Shown here piece by piece: positions 36,454-45,586 of a stretch of DNA of 64,000 bases (positions are counted from its first letter, which is position 1; each line of letters opens with the position of its first letter). A program made the position numbers and the translations under genes. Source of the stretch: Geomonas limicola (lineage in GTDB: Bacteria; Desulfobacterota; Desulfuromonadia; Geobacterales; Geobacteraceae); NCBI RefSeq assembly GCF_014193675.1, contig NZ_BLXZ01000010.1, positions 156,634-220,633 on the forward strand, written 5' to 3'. Under the pieces are notes generated by a model that was given only the letters and a program-made list of their open reading frames with translations, was not told the origin of the DNA and did no database searches.

Positions 36454-36644
36454 GTTTGGGGCGACGCCGCTGGGCCTGGCAGGAACCGTACTGGTGCCAA
36501 TAGAGTAGGTCGTATACATATTCTAATTCTGAAAGTTACTCAGTTACCTGCCTTGGTGGGAATTGCCTGGTAATCCCGTGGGGAGTACGGTCCGGACGAA
36601 GAAGGCATAGTTTGGTAGGACATGGGGAAAAGTGACGCAAAGAG

Positions 36645-36673
36645 AAAGCCCCTGGAGGCGGTCCAGAGGCTTT
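36645..36673 (-). terminator. Terminator after the DUF445 gene
   Basis: AAAGCCCCTGGA and TCCAGAGGCTTT pair over 11 of 12 positions with loop GGCGG; on the minus strand the tail is TTTCTCTTT. It lies 65 bases after the DUF445 stop. Confidence 0.6.
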
Positions 36674-36737
36674 GGCAGGTCAGGTGGGGCGGTCCGGAGA
36701 GTGGTGCGATCTCTGCCCCCTGAGGGGCGCGACCAGG

Positions 36738-37994
36738 TTATCCGAGCGCGAGCGCCACGGCGTGCAACAAAAGACCGATCGCGCCGCCCACCAGGGTGCC
36801 GTTCATCCTGATGAACTGCAGGTCGGTGCCGATGCTCAGCTCGATCTCGCTGATGAAGTCCTCGTCCTTCCAATCCTTCACCGTGCCGGAGATGTGTTTC
36901 GCGATGCCGCCGCGCACGGTGTCCGCGTAGTTTCTCACGATGGTTTCGAGGTGCTCGTTGATCGATTCCCCCAACTCCCGGTTGGCCGAAAGGGTCTTTC
37001 CCAGGGCAACCGCCGCATCGGAGAGCTTCTTCTGCACCTGGGAATGCGGGCGGTCCAGGTCCTCAACCAGCCAGTTTTTCAGGTCTGCGAGAAGGCTTTT
37101 CACGTACTCGCCCAAGGGCGCGTTGCCTGCGGTCTCCAGCTTCAGCGCCTCCACCTTGGAGCGGAACAACGGATCGTACTTGAGCTTTACGGTGAATTCG
37201 TCCACCGCCTTGTCGAACTCGCGCCTGAGTTCGTGGGTGGGATCGGCGTCTACTGCCTGCACGAACTCGTTCAAGCGCTTGACGATCTTCTCACCCGCCC
37301 CCTTGGAGAAGCCGGCAGGAATGAACATGCTGAGCATCGGGTATTCGGCGCCGGCCCAGGTGTCGATGGCGGCCGCCAGTTTCTCCTGCGACTCGGGTGT
37401 CGAGATATAGGCGGCGAAGCGGTGCATGAGCTCGTCCAGCACGACCTGGTGCCGGTGTTCTTTTCTGAGCGAGTCGACGATGACAGCGGTCGAACTGGCG
37501 AGGTCGAACTTTTCGATCCGGCTGGTAAGCGCTTCCCTCAGGACCTTCTGGACCCGCTCGTCCTCGACAAAATCGAGCGACTCCGAGATGACCCGGGACA
37601 GGCCGCGGGCCAGGCTGTCGGCGTTGTGCCGCTCGATGAGGTAGCTGCAAAGGTGTGCGGCCGGGTTCCAGGCCTTGAGTTTCGCCACCACCACGTCCGT
37701 CGCCAGGAACTTGTCCTGGATGAACTTCGCCAGGTTTTCGGCGATGGTCTCTTTCTTGTTGGCGACGATCGCCGTATGCGGGATAGGAACACCGAGCGGG
37801 TGCCGGAACAGGGCGACTACGGCGAACCAGTCGGCCAGTGCGCCGACCATGGCAGCCTCGGCAAAGGCAGCCACCCAGGCCCAGGCGCCGCTACCGTGCT
37901 GGCTGCGCGCGATGACGAAAAGAATGGTGGCGGCTACCAGCAACCCGCCGGCAATCGTTTTGTTCCTCTTCAGTGCTGCTTTTCTTGCTTCCAT
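36738..37994 (-). CDS. DUF445 family membrane protein
   Basis: A 418-aa DUF445 protein with two N-terminal membrane segments (about residues 14-30 and 38-60, containing VGALADWFAVVALFRHPLG, the family signature) and one at the C-terminus (LVGGAIGLLLHAVALALG), around a long helical middle part. Members are uncharacterised inner-membrane proteins. The ATG at 37994 is preferred to a GTG 6 bases earlier because AGGAG is properly spaced to it. Confidence 0.85.
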   Translation of the reverse strand: MEARKAALKRNKTIAGGLLVAATILFVIARSQHGSGAWAWVAAFAEAAMVGALADWFAVVALFRHPLGVPIPHTAIVANKKETIAENLAKFIQDKFLATDVVVAKLKAWNPAAHLCSYLIERHNADSLARGLSRVISESLDFVEDERVQKVLREALTSRIEKFDLASSTAVIVDSLRKEHRHQVVLDELMHRFAAYISTPESQEKLAAAIDTWAGAEYPMLSMFIPAGFSKGAGEKIVKRLNEFVQAVDADPTHELRREFDKAVDEFTVKLKYDPLFRSKVEALKLETAGNAPLGEYVKSLLADLKNWLVEDLDRPHSQVQKKLSDAAVALGKTLSANRELGESINEHLETIVRNYADTVRGGIAKHISGTVKDWKDEDFISEIELSIGTDLQFIRMNGTLVGGAIGLLLHAVALALG

Positions 37995-38200
37995 CTCCAC
38001 TCCTTACTGTCAGATCAATCATCCCGTTTGGTGGTCGACCGGCCATTGCACGGGAACTCCTCTTTTTAACAGGTTGTCAGGCTGATAGCAATACCGCTGT
38101 GCCATTACTTCCTGAGAACCGAGCCGGTTTTGTCTTGGGATCGGGGTTGCCGTTGTGGTAGTCTCTCAGGCTCTTGAGATCAGCCCTTGAGGAGGAGATC

Positions 38201-38530
38201 ATGTTCTACAAGAAGGACCACGACGGCTATCGCACAGCCGTTGCCGGGGTGGCGATGAAGACCCTGGTGCACGGCGCGAACACCCTGCTCACCGAGTTCA
38301 AGCTCGCAGCGGGACACCTCTTGCCGATGCACTCGCATGATCAGGAACAGACCGGCTACCTGGTTTCCGGTACCATCCTGCTGACCATCGGTGCCGAGAC
38401 CTATCGCGTCGAGGCTGGTGACAGTTGGTGCATCCCCGGCAGCATACAGCACGGCGCGCAGATCGTCGAGGACGCCGTGGCTATCGAGGTCTTCGCCCCG
38501 GTACGCGAGGACTACCTGCCGCAGGGTTGA
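38201..38530 (+). CDS. Cupin-domain protein
   Basis: A 109-aa single cupin barrel. Motif 1 is PMHSHDQEQTGYLVSG and motif 2 is CIPGSIQHGAQI, which supply the His/Glu ligands for a metal. Such small cupins include metal-dependent enzymes and sensors; the substrate cannot be told. The ATG at 38201 follows GGAGGAGA. Confidence 0.85.
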   Translation: MFYKKDHDGYRTAVAGVAMKTLVHGANTLLTEFKLAAGHLLPMHSHDQEQTGYLVSGTILLTIGAETYRVEAGDSWCIPGSIQHGAQIVEDAVAIEVFAPVREDYLPQG

Positions 38531-38658
38531 TGCTGGAACTCGCACCTCAGAACTTCTTCCTTATTCATTGCGATGGCTGTATCTGCTGTGTTATGAGTGG
38601 AAGTACTATCAGAAAGTTTGGATCAGGGGAGTATCCCGGTCGAGGAGATTGAGCATAC

Positions 38659-39441
38659 ATGCAGGAGCGTTTGCAGAAGATACTTTCACAGGCGGGAGTG
38701 GCCTCGCGCCGTGAGTCGGAGACCATCATTCAGCAGGGGAGGGTGGCGGTTAACGGCGTGGTGGTGACCGAACTGGGCACCAAGGCGGATCCGGACCAGG
38801 ACAGCATAACCGTTGATGGCAAGGAACTCGTCATCAGCGAAAAGCGGGTCTACATCCTGCTCTACAAGCCGGTCGGCTACATGACCACGATGAAAGATCC
38901 GGAGGGGCGTCCCATCGTCACGGATCTTTTGAAGGGGGTCAAGGAGCGGGTCTATCCCATCGGCCGCCTGGACTACAATACCGAGGGGCTCTTGCTGCTC
39001 ACCAACGACGGCGCGCTCGCGAACCTGCTCATGCACCCAAGCCACGAGGTCGACAAGGGGTACCTGGTCCGGGTAAGCGGCATGGTCTCGGAAAGCCAGA
39101 TGGACAAACTGGCCAAAGGGGTAATGCTGGAGGACGGCATGACGGCGCCCGCCAAGGTGCTTCCCGTGAGCGAGAGCGAGAACAACTCCTGGATCTCCAT
39201 CACCATCCACGAGGGGCGCTACCGCCAGGTACGCCGCATGTGCGAGGCGGTGGGGCTGAGTGTGGTGCGCCTGAAGCGCTCGCGCTACGACTTCCTGGAG
39301 ATTGGCGAATTGAAGCCGGGGGAGTTCCGCTTCCTGAGCCCTGAAGAGGTGGTGCGTCTGAAGAGGAAGACAGGGGCGGCTACCGGTCGGGCTCCCCGCA
39401 AGACCGGGGTGGTCGCCAGAAGGCCCGCGCCGCGACGTTGA
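38659..39441 (+). CDS. rluB: 23S rRNA pseudouridine synthase RluB-type
   Basis: A 260-aa pseudouridine synthase. An N-terminal S4 RNA-binding domain (MQERLQKILSQAGVASRRES) is followed by the catalytic domain with KPVGYMTT and the nucleophile Asp in GRLDYNTEGLLLLTNDG, then HEGRYRQVRRMCEAVG. The RsuA/RluB/RluE/RluF branch is sure; RluB is the best fit by length and the basic tail, but RluF-type cannot be ruled out. Confidence 0.88.
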   Translation: MQERLQKILSQAGVASRRESETIIQQGRVAVNGVVVTELGTKADPDQDSITVDGKELVISEKRVYILLYKPVGYMTTMKDPEGRPIVTDLLKGVKERVYPIGRLDYNTEGLLLLTNDGALANLLMHPSHEVDKGYLVRVSGMVSESQMDKLAKGVMLEDGMTAPAKVLPVSESENNSWISITIHEGRYRQVRRMCEAVGLSVVRLKRSRYDFLEIGELKPGEFRFLSPEEVVRLKRKTGAATGRAPRKTGVVARRPAPRR

Positions 39442-39509
39442 GCCTTGATGGTCTGCTGTGGTCCCAAGGGTGCGAAGGGGAGCAGCGGGAAAAAGTTCCA
39501 ACACTGGAA

Positions 39510-39534
39510 AAGCCGCCTGCTGCTCAGGCGGCTT
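39510..39534. terminator. Hairpin between rluB and mucR
   Basis: AAGCCGCCTG, loop CTGCT and CAGGCGGCTT form a perfect 10-bp stem between two convergent genes. T-runs are short. Confidence 0.6.
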
Positions 39535-39561
39535 CGCTGTCGATAGTTCGATGCGCGCTCG

Positions 39562-40068
39562 CTAGGCATTGGCGGCCCGCTTTGCTTTGGGAATTCTCGG
39601 TGTTTTGGGTGCCTTCTTCTCGCCGCCTCCCTTGGCGGCAAGCTTGGCGGCCCGAACCGCCCGTGCCTTGGCCAGGTTATCCGCGAGCCCTTTCTCCTGA
39701 GCCATGCGGCGCCGCGCCTCGGAGAAGTTCTTCGCGGTAAGAGCCTGGCTGCTGGGGATGCCGAACTGCTTGCGGTACTCCCCCGGCTTCATGCCGTGCA
39801 CCTGGGCCAGGTGGCGCGCCAGGGTCTTCATGCCGCACTTGCCGCAGATCATGCAGCAGACCTGTTCCGGCTGAAAGGCCTTTTTCACCGACATGGCCGG
39901 GGACTTGGCCTCCGGGCGCTCTACCCCTTCCCCGATTTCCCCTTCCAGCTTCTGCAGAGCGATGTGGACTTTCTGCAGCTCCAGAAGCAGATCCTCCCCG
40001 GACATCTCGGACACCGAGGCGTGTGACGAGACGATGTTGGCGGTCAGTTCCAGAAGCGATGATGCCAT
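39562..40068 (-). CDS. MucR/Ros family zinc-finger transcriptional regulator
   Basis: A 168-aa member of the MucR/Ros family. It shows the N-terminal LLELTANIVSSHASVS and the core VCCMICGKCGMKTLARHLAQ followed by VHGM, then GEYRKQFGIP, which contain the Cys2-His2 finger and DNA-binding helix. The C-terminal tail is unusually long, basic and Ala-rich. I prefer the ATG at 40068 to one 15 bases earlier, since GGAGGA lies between them at the proper distance. In alpha-proteobacteria MucR silences AT-rich genes; the role here is not known. Confidence 0.87.
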   Translation of the reverse strand: MASSLLELTANIVSSHASVSEMSGEDLLLELQKVHIALQKLEGEIGEGVERPEAKSPAMSVKKAFQPEQVCCMICGKCGMKTLARHLAQVHGMKPGEYRKQFGIPSSQALTAKNFSEARRRMAQEKGLADNLAKARAVRAAKLAAKGGGEKKAPKTPRIPKAKRAANA

Positions 40069-40175
40069 ATCCTTGTCCTCCATTTGAATTTTTTAAGGTG
40101 TATAATCTAATTGCCACTATTAAACTACATGCCCCTGCAAAATCAAGCAATAAAGTTTTCTGTAAACGAAAAAAG

Positions 40176-40205
40176 TTGACGGCCCAGACTCATATCTGCT
40201 AATTT
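40176..40205 (+). promoter_or_regulatory. Promoter of the 2-oxoacid oxidoreductase operon
   Basis: TTGACG (40176-40181) and TAATTT (40200-40205) are 18 bases apart, about 57 bases before the ferredoxin gene start. Confidence 0.5.
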
Positions 40206-40261
40206 TCATGGCTCATTTTCCAGCGTGTGAGGGGTACACCGACAAGAGGGTTGATCGAAAT

Positions 40262-40465
40262 ATGGGACGCATAGAGATAGACGAAATCAGATGCAAGGGG
40301 TGCGGAATCTGCACCGTGGCCTGCCCAAAGCAGCTGATAAAGCTGTGTGATAAGGCCAACATTCAAGGGTACACTCCTGCCGAGGCTGTCAATCAGGAGC
40401 TTTGCACGGGGTGCGCTCTGTGCGCCGAGATCTGTCCTGATGTCGCCATCAAAGTCTTCAGATAG
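40262..40465 (+). CDS. 2-oxoacid:ferredoxin oxidoreductase, ferredoxin (delta) subunit
   Basis: A 67-aa ferredoxin-like subunit with two [4Fe-4S] motifs (CKGCGICTVACP and CTGCALCAEICP). It passes electrons from the TPP-containing catalytic subunit to ferredoxin. I prefer the ATG at 40262 (MGRIEIDE) to one 54 bases earlier, because the extension does not match the family. It is first in the order delta-alpha-beta-gamma, the normal order of kor/vor operons. Confidence 0.88.
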   Translation: MGRIEIDEIRCKGCGICTVACPKQLIKLCDKANIQGYTPAEAVNQELCTGCALCAEICPDVAIKVFR

Positions 40466-40593
40466 TACCCGCCTCGGGTGCTGTGCAAGACCCGCCTGAC
40501 CGTCGTGAGCCAACTCCACATTTGCTGAGCGTACCTTTATAGAGCACAGCCCGCTTCCGCAGGGAAACGGGCAGTCATTTTTGGGAGGAGCAC

Positions 40594-41652
40594 GTGTCCA
40601 AGCGCCTTTTCGTGAAAGGCAACGAAGCCGCCGCCATGGGTGCCATCGAGGCCGGTTGCCGCTACTACTTCGGCTATCCGATCACGCCGCAAAGCGACAT
40701 CCCCGAGTACCTGTCCCGCGAACTCCCCAAGCTGGATGGCGAATTCATTCAGGCAGAGAGCGAGGTCGCGGCCATCAACATGCTGCTGGGCGCCTCGGCC
40801 TGTGGCGTGCGCGCCATGACCTCCTCGTCGAGCCCAGGCATCTCCCTCAAGCAGGAAGGGATCTCCTACATGGCCGGCGCCGAGCTTCCCGGGGTGATCA
40901 TCAACATCTCGCGCTCCGGTCCGGGCCTGGGGGGGATCGATGCGTCCCAGTCGGACTACTTCCAGTCCGTGAAGGGGGGCGGTCACGGCGGCTATCGGAT
41001 CGCCGTCCTGGCACCCAACTCGGTGCAGGAGATGTACGACCTCACCATGCACGCCTTCGACCTGGCGGACCAGTACCGCACCCCGGTCATGGTGCTGGGG
41101 GACTCGGTGATCGGCCAGATGAAAGAGGCCCTGGTCCCCAATCCCCGTCCGGTCCGCGAACTTCCGGCCAAGGAGTGGGCGGTGCGCGGCAAGAGTGGCG
41201 GCGAGCAGCGCATCGTGAAGTCGCTCTTCCTGGGTGACGGCGAGCTGGAGGCCCACAACTGGAGGCTGCACGCCAAGTATCGGCAGATGATGGAAAAGGA
41301 GTGCCTGAGCGAGGAGTTCGAGACCGCCGATGCGACCCTCCTGGTCACCGCCTACGGCTCGGTGGCCCGCATTGCCCACACCGCGGTCGCCATGGCCCGC
41401 GAGGAGGGGCTCAAGGTCGGCCTGTTCCGCCCCATTACGCTCTGCCCCTTCCCGGAAGAGGCGCTCAAGGCCGCCGGCCAGCGTGCCGGGCGAATTCTCG
41501 ACATCGAGCTGAACACCGGACAGATGGTTGAGGACGTCCGCCTCGCGGTCGGTTCCGGTGTCGAGGTCTCCTTCTACGGCAGGCCGCCGGGAGCCGGTTC
41601 CCTGCCGTCGCCCGAGGAGCTCTTGGACCAGATCAGGAAACACTACGCCTAG
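40594..41652 (+). CDS. 2-oxoacid:ferredoxin oxidoreductase alpha subunit (VorB/KorA-type)
   Basis: A 352-aa subunit with the N-terminal GNEAAAMGAIEAGCRYYFGY and PITPQS typical of this family, ESEVAAINMLLGAS, and a C-terminal domain with ILDIELNTGQMVEDVRLAVG. With the other three subunits it oxidatively decarboxylates a 2-oxoacid with CoA, giving an acyl-CoA and reduced ferredoxin. Sequence resembles both 2-ketoisovalerate (Vor) and 2-oxoglutarate (Kor) enzymes; I lean to the Vor type but cannot decide. It has GGGAGGAG upstream; the start GTG is at 40594. Confidence 0.88.
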   Translation: MSKRLFVKGNEAAAMGAIEAGCRYYFGYPITPQSDIPEYLSRELPKLDGEFIQAESEVAAINMLLGASACGVRAMTSSSSPGISLKQEGISYMAGAELPGVIINISRSGPGLGGIDASQSDYFQSVKGGGHGGYRIAVLAPNSVQEMYDLTMHAFDLADQYRTPVMVLGDSVIGQMKEALVPNPRPVRELPAKEWAVRGKSGGEQRIVKSLFLGDGELEAHNWRLHAKYRQMMEKECLSEEFETADATLLVTAYGSVARIAHTAVAMAREEGLKVGLFRPITLCPFPEEALKAAGQRAGRILDIELNTGQMVEDVRLAVGSGVEVSFYGRPPGAGSLPSPEELLDQIRKHYA

Positions 41653-41680
41653 GCTTTCGACCCAGAGAGGGGTTACCACT

Positions 41681-42430
41681 ATGCAACAGGTATTTACGAG
41701 ACCGGAAAGTCTCAAGGACGTGCAGACCCACTTCTGCCCCGGCTGCCAGCACGGCACCGTGCACCGCCTGGTGGCGGAGGCGTTGGATCAGTTCGGGGTG
41801 CAGCAGAAGACCATCGGCGTCGCCTCGGTCGGCTGCTCCGTCTTTCTCTATGGCTATTTCGATATCGATGTCGTCGAGGCGCCCCACGGGCGAGCTCCCG
41901 CCGTCGCCACCGGGGTGAAGCGCGCCCGGCCGGACAGCTTCGTCTTCACCTACCAGGGCGACGGCGACCTGGCCGCCATCGGCACTGCCGAAATCATCCA
42001 CGCCGCAAACCGCGGTGAGGACATCACCGTCATCTTCGTGAACAACACCACCTACGGCATGACCGGCGGCCAGATGGCCCCGACCACCCTGGTCGGGCAG
42101 AAGACCTCCACCTCGCCCTACGGCCGCAACAAGGCGAAGGACGGTGCGCCGATCAAGATGGCCGAGGTGCTGGCGCAACTGGGCGGTGTCGCCTACTCGG
42201 CGCGAGTGGCGGTGAACTCTCCCAAAAACGTGCTGCAGGCCAAAAAGGTGATCAAGCGTGCCTTCCAGTTCCAGGCCGAGGGCAAGGGGTTCTCGTTCGT
42301 CGAGGTGCTTTCCTCCTGCCCGACCAACTGGGGCATGGCCCCTCTGGCCGCCAACGAGAGGATAGGCGAGGAGATGATCCCCTACTTCCCGCTCGGCGTT
42401 TTCAAGGACGACCCGATAGCCCAGGACTAG
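41681..42430 (+). CDS. 2-oxoacid:ferredoxin oxidoreductase beta subunit (TPP-binding)
   Basis: A 249-aa subunit that binds thiamine diphosphate. It has FCPGCQHGTVHRLVAEALDQ near the start, the TPP motif GDGDLAAIGTAEIIHAANR and NNTTYGMTGGQMAPTT. A CPGC and later Cys residues are typical of the catalytic subunit. The ATG at 41681 follows GAGAGGGG and lies 28 bases after the alpha gene. Confidence 0.9.
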   Translation: MQQVFTRPESLKDVQTHFCPGCQHGTVHRLVAEALDQFGVQQKTIGVASVGCSVFLYGYFDIDVVEAPHGRAPAVATGVKRARPDSFVFTYQGDGDLAAIGTAEIIHAANRGEDITVIFVNNTTYGMTGGQMAPTTLVGQKTSTSPYGRNKAKDGAPIKMAEVLAQLGGVAYSARVAVNSPKNVLQAKKVIKRAFQFQAEGKGFSFVEVLSSCPTNWGMAPLAANERIGEEMIPYFPLGVFKDDPIAQD

Positions 42431-42534
42431 GCCGCCTTGAGTCCAGGGGTGAGGGAGCCGGCAGCACCCGGGCGACCGCCCCACGCACTAAATGACAACT
42501 GCTTTACCGGTGCAACCGGTCAAAGGAGATAAAG

Positions 42535-43080
42535 ATGCGACACGATGTATTGATAGCCGGTTTCGGAGGGCAGGGGGTGCTGCTGGCCGGCAACGTCCTT
42601 TCCTACGCCGCCCTGGACGATGGCAAGAACGTCAGCTACTTTCCCGCCTATGGCGTCGAGAAGAGGGGTGGTACTGCAAACTGCACGGTTGTTATCGCGG
42701 ACGGCGCGGTAGGCTCACCGGTAGTCGGCTCCCCCTCGGTGCTGGTGGCACTGAACCAGGGTTCCCTCGACCGCCTTGGGTCGAAGATCCGCTCCGGCGG
42801 CATCTGCATTATCAACTCTTCGCTGGTCGACGCCACCACCTTGAAGCGCAGCGACGTGAAGCTGGTGAGCGTTGCGATGAACGAAATCGCCACGGAACTG
42901 GGTGATCCCAGAATGGTGAACATGGTGGCGTTGGGAGCCTACGCCGAACTCACCGGTGCAGTCTCCCTGGAGGCGTTGGCCGAAGCACTCAAGGCTGCGC
43001 TTCCCGAACGCAACCACCGCTTCATCCCCGCCAATGCCAAGGCCATGGAGTCCGGTGCCAGGAGCGCCCGCGGGGAGTAG
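42535..43080 (+). CDS. 2-oxoacid:ferredoxin oxidoreductase gamma subunit
   Basis: A 181-aa gamma subunit of the pyruvate/ketoisovalerate oxidoreductase family, starting MRHDVLIAGFGGQGVLLAGN, with SYFPAYGVEKRGGTANCTVV. It completes the four-gene operon. The ribosome-binding site is AAAGGAGAT. A promoter for tRNA genes begins 35 bases after its stop. Confidence 0.9.
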   Translation: MRHDVLIAGFGGQGVLLAGNVLSYAALDDGKNVSYFPAYGVEKRGGTANCTVVIADGAVGSPVVGSPSVLVALNQGSLDRLGSKIRSGGICIINSSLVDATTLKRSDVKLVSVAMNEIATELGDPRMVNMVALGAYAELTGAVSLEALAEALKAALPERNHRFIPANAKAMESGARSARGE

Positions 43081-43114
43081 CCGGCAACTTAATGAGCCGC
43101 TCCCGGAAAAACGC

Positions 43115-43144
43115 TTGACAGGCCCGGAACGATTCTGGTATTAA
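43115..43144 (+). promoter_or_regulatory. Promoter of the tRNA-Gln/tRNA-Glu unit
   Basis: TTGACA (43115-43120) and TATTAA (43139-43144) are 18 bases apart, 17 bases before the tRNA-Gln 5' end. Confidence 0.7.
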
Positions 43145-43160
43145 GGTTGTCTCGCAACGA

Positions 43161-43235
43161 AGGGGTGTCGCCAAGCGGTAAGGCAACGGACTCTGACTCC
43201 GTCATTCCGAGGTTCGAATCCTCGCACCCCTGCCA
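43161..43235 (+). tRNA. tRNA-Gln (CUG)
   Basis: A 75-base cloverleaf. The acceptor stem AGGGGTG/CACCCCT, D-loop AAGCGGTAAGG, anticodon loop CTCTGAC with anticodon CUG between ACGGA and TCCGT, T-arm GAGGTTCGAATCCTC, and an encoded CCA are all present. Confidence 0.96.
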
Positions 43236-43267
43236 ATGGCAGTTCCGGCCTCGGGCCGTTATAGATT

Positions 43268-43342
43268 GGTCCCATCGTCTAGTGGTTAGGACACCGGCCT
43301 TTCACGTCGGTAACAGGGGTTCAAGTCCCCTTGGGATCACCA
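43268..43342 (+). tRNA. tRNA-Glu (UUC)
   Basis: A 75-base cloverleaf. The acceptor stem GGTCCCA pairs with TGGGATC (one G-U), the anticodon is TTC in CCTTTCACG, the T-arm is GGGGTTCAAGTCCCC and CCA is encoded. It is cotranscribed with tRNA-Gln and followed by a terminator. Confidence 0.96.
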
Positions 43343-43344
43343 TT

Positions 43345-43382
43345 AAAAAAGGCAGCGCCGCTCTCGGCCGCTGCCTTTTTTC
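43345..43382 (+). terminator. Terminator of the tRNA unit
   Basis: AAAAAAGGCAGCG and CGCTGCCTTTTTT form a 13-bp outer stem with a short inner hairpin, ending in a T-run. Confidence 0.9.
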
Positions 43383-43781
43383 TTTTCCCCTCTCTCGACC
43401 ACTTCCTCAGCTCCCTTTTTCTGTACAGCTCTCCTGAATGTCCTGCGAAGCATGGCCGCAGGTACGCACGAGGCGCTGCAGGCGCCTTCGTCCAGTCGCG
43501 AAAGAACATCCTGCCGGCGCCAGGTCATGCCTTGACCGTGCCTGCTCAATCTTTGAAAGTTAAATGATACAAATGTGTTGCTGCGCTTTGGTGTTGGATG
43601 GTGTGCAGCGGAGGTGCAGCAGGCGTTGGAGCCGATGGTGAGATCCCAGGCGAGGGGCGGTAAAAAGATGTGTATTGTCCGAGTCCTTGGGCATTGTGGC
43701 ATGACTTGGGGGAGCTGGCATTGTACTTGATGAGGTCTTTCCAAGAAGTCGTTTTCGACACCCACCTGCAGGAGGTGCTTC
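43383..43781. other. Intergenic stretch, no gene seen
   Basis: About 400 bases between the tRNA terminator and the 134-aa ORFan. Open frames on the minus strand lack ribosome-binding sites. No structured RNA was identified. Confidence 0.45.
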
Positions 43782-44186
43782 ATGGAAGAGCTCAAGTTCA
43801 AATCGACCGGAACCGACGCAGCGTATCTCGGCAATGCCAACATCTTTTTCACGATCTTGTATGCACTCAGCATCTTTCAGCATGATTGGCGCGAGGACAA
43901 GCTCGGGTCCCAAGGCTTTCTGGAAAAAGCACTGGAGTGGTTCCGTCAGATGTTCGCAGGCGGTCAGCTTCACCTCGCTTCTCGCAAAGAAGCCCGAAAG
44001 GCGCTGAACGCGATCATCCAGAAGATACTGTACTACATCGCTATCTTTGCCGACGAAAGCGACATCCAGATGTTGTTGAACTCCGGCGTCGTCACCAAGA
44101 AGCCCCGGAAGAGAACACGCAAGTCTGTGAAGCACGTACCAGCTCCCGGTAACAGCACCTTACGGTCACAGCGTTCCCACCTCTAA
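43782..44186 (+). CDS. ORFan protein (134 aa)
   Basis: I do not recognise this protein. It begins MEELKFKSTGTDAAYLGNAN, is rich in helices and aromatic residues, and ends in a very basic tail (KKPRKRTRKSVKH) that could bind nucleic acid. The ATG has an excellent AGGAGGTG site 6 bases upstream, which is the main reason to accept it. It is not part of an evident operon. Confidence 0.6.
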   Translation: MEELKFKSTGTDAAYLGNANIFFTILYALSIFQHDWREDKLGSQGFLEKALEWFRQMFAGGQLHLASRKEARKALNAIIQKILYYIAIFADESDIQMLLNSGVVTKKPRKRTRKSVKHVPAPGNSTLRSQRSHL

Positions 44187-44278
44187 TCCCGAAGGTCATT
44201 TCCGTTTCTCGAGGTAACCCACCCCGGCGGCTCCAGCGCCCTGTATTGGGCTGGAACTGTCGGGATTTTGGGTACGCC

Positions 44279-45586
44279 TCATTCCCCTCCTGAGCCGGCA
44301 CGCTCGCTGCTGGTGCGCTTTTCCAGCATGATCCCCAGCATGGTCTGATCCACCTTGGCCATGCCGATTTCCGAGATCCGGCTCAGGTTGCGGATGGTTT
44401 CTTCCGCATGCTTCCCGACAAAGCCCTCCTCCTCGGTGATCCCATGTCCCACAAGCGCCATGTAGGCGGCGCGGATCGCGGCATCGGTGGAACTCACCAC
44501 CTTAAGTGCGCATCCCCCTTTGGCACCGTCGCAGAGCATTCCGCCCAAATCGGAGATGATGGTGTTGACTGCCAGGTCGATCTTGTACAGGTCGGAACCC
44601 GCCTGCTGGTAGACGATTGCGACGGCAGCGCCCACCCCCGCGGCGATGGCGCAGCCGCAGATCGGGGCCAGTTCGCCGGTGTGGCACTTGATGTAGGCGT
44701 TCACGATGTGCGAGAGCGCGATGCTGCGCAGGATCTTCTCTTCCGGGATGTGGAAGAAGAGCCCCACGTTGTAGGGGACCAGGATCGCCACAATCCCCTG
44801 GTTGCCGCTCCCTCCGCTGGACATGACCGGGAAAGAGAGTCCCGCCATACGCGCATCGGAGGCTGACGCTGCGAGGATCTTGCTGGAGGAAACGACGTCT
44901 GCCAAGAGAAAGCCTTTCCGCACCAGTTCCTCGACGTAATGACCAACCTTGACGAGTTGCTTCCCTGCTTCGGCCACCCTCAGGTTCATCTCGATGCCCC
45001 GCTTGAGATAGGCGAGGTCCTCCGGTCCAATCTCGTCCAGCAACTCCAGAATCTGGGCAAAGGACATCTCTTTGAGTGCGGCCCGGTAGGGGTGCCCCGT
45101 GGCAGTTCCTCCCGCTTCGGTATGGACCAGTAGTTGCCCGTCACATTCCAGGTGCACCAGATCGGTGTGGCCTCCTTCGAGTACCGCCCGCGCCTCGCTG
45201 CCGCCACCACGCACGGTTACCTCGATGTAGAGGGACGTCCGCTCCTTTGCCAGCAGCACCTCGACCTTCCCGGCGTTGACCATTTCGACCGCGTGCGCGA
45301 GCAACTCCGGGTTGCTCCCGGACAGGATCTCCATTTTCAGCTGCGGCCGGGCGATCAGGGCGCCCAGGGCGGCAGCGATAACGTTGCCCTTCAACCCTTC
45401 GGTTTCCGGTACGGTGACCGCGAAGCCGTTCTTGTAGACCCCCGGGTCCACGGTAACGGTGATCTGCTCTGGCTTTTTATCGAACTGGGCTGCGGCGAGG
45501 CTGGCTGCATAGGCCACCGCGATGGGCTCCGTACAGCCGAGCGCGGGGAATACCTCAGCGGCTATTATGTCATGGTAGATTCCCAT
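44279..45586 (-). CDS. L-cysteine desulfidase / UPF0597 (CyuA/CdsB-like)
   Basis: A 435-aa protein of the serine-dehydratase-alpha-like UPF0597 family. Typical are FPALGCTEPIAVAYA (about 13-27), SSGGSGNQGI, HTGELAPICGCAIAAGVGAA and SDLGGMLCDGAKGGCALK; the Cys residues would hold a [4Fe-4S] cluster as in CdsB, which breaks cysteine into pyruvate, ammonia and sulfide. The substrate is inferred from the family. The ATG at 45586 has GGAGA upstream. It seems to be a single-gene unit. Confidence 0.85.
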   Translation of the reverse strand: MGIYHDIIAAEVFPALGCTEPIAVAYAASLAAAQFDKKPEQITVTVDPGVYKNGFAVTVPETEGLKGNVIAAALGALIARPQLKMEILSGSNPELLAHAVEMVNAGKVEVLLAKERTSLYIEVTVRGGGSEARAVLEGGHTDLVHLECDGQLLVHTEAGGTATGHPYRAALKEMSFAQILELLDEIGPEDLAYLKRGIEMNLRVAEAGKQLVKVGHYVEELVRKGFLLADVVSSSKILAASASDARMAGLSFPVMSSGGSGNQGIVAILVPYNVGLFFHIPEEKILRSIALSHIVNAYIKCHTGELAPICGCAIAAGVGAAVAIVYQQAGSDLYKIDLAVNTIISDLGGMLCDGAKGGCALKVVSSTDAAIRAAYMALVGHGITEEEGFVGKHAEETIRNLSRISEIGMAKVDQTMLGIMLEKRTSSERAGSGGE

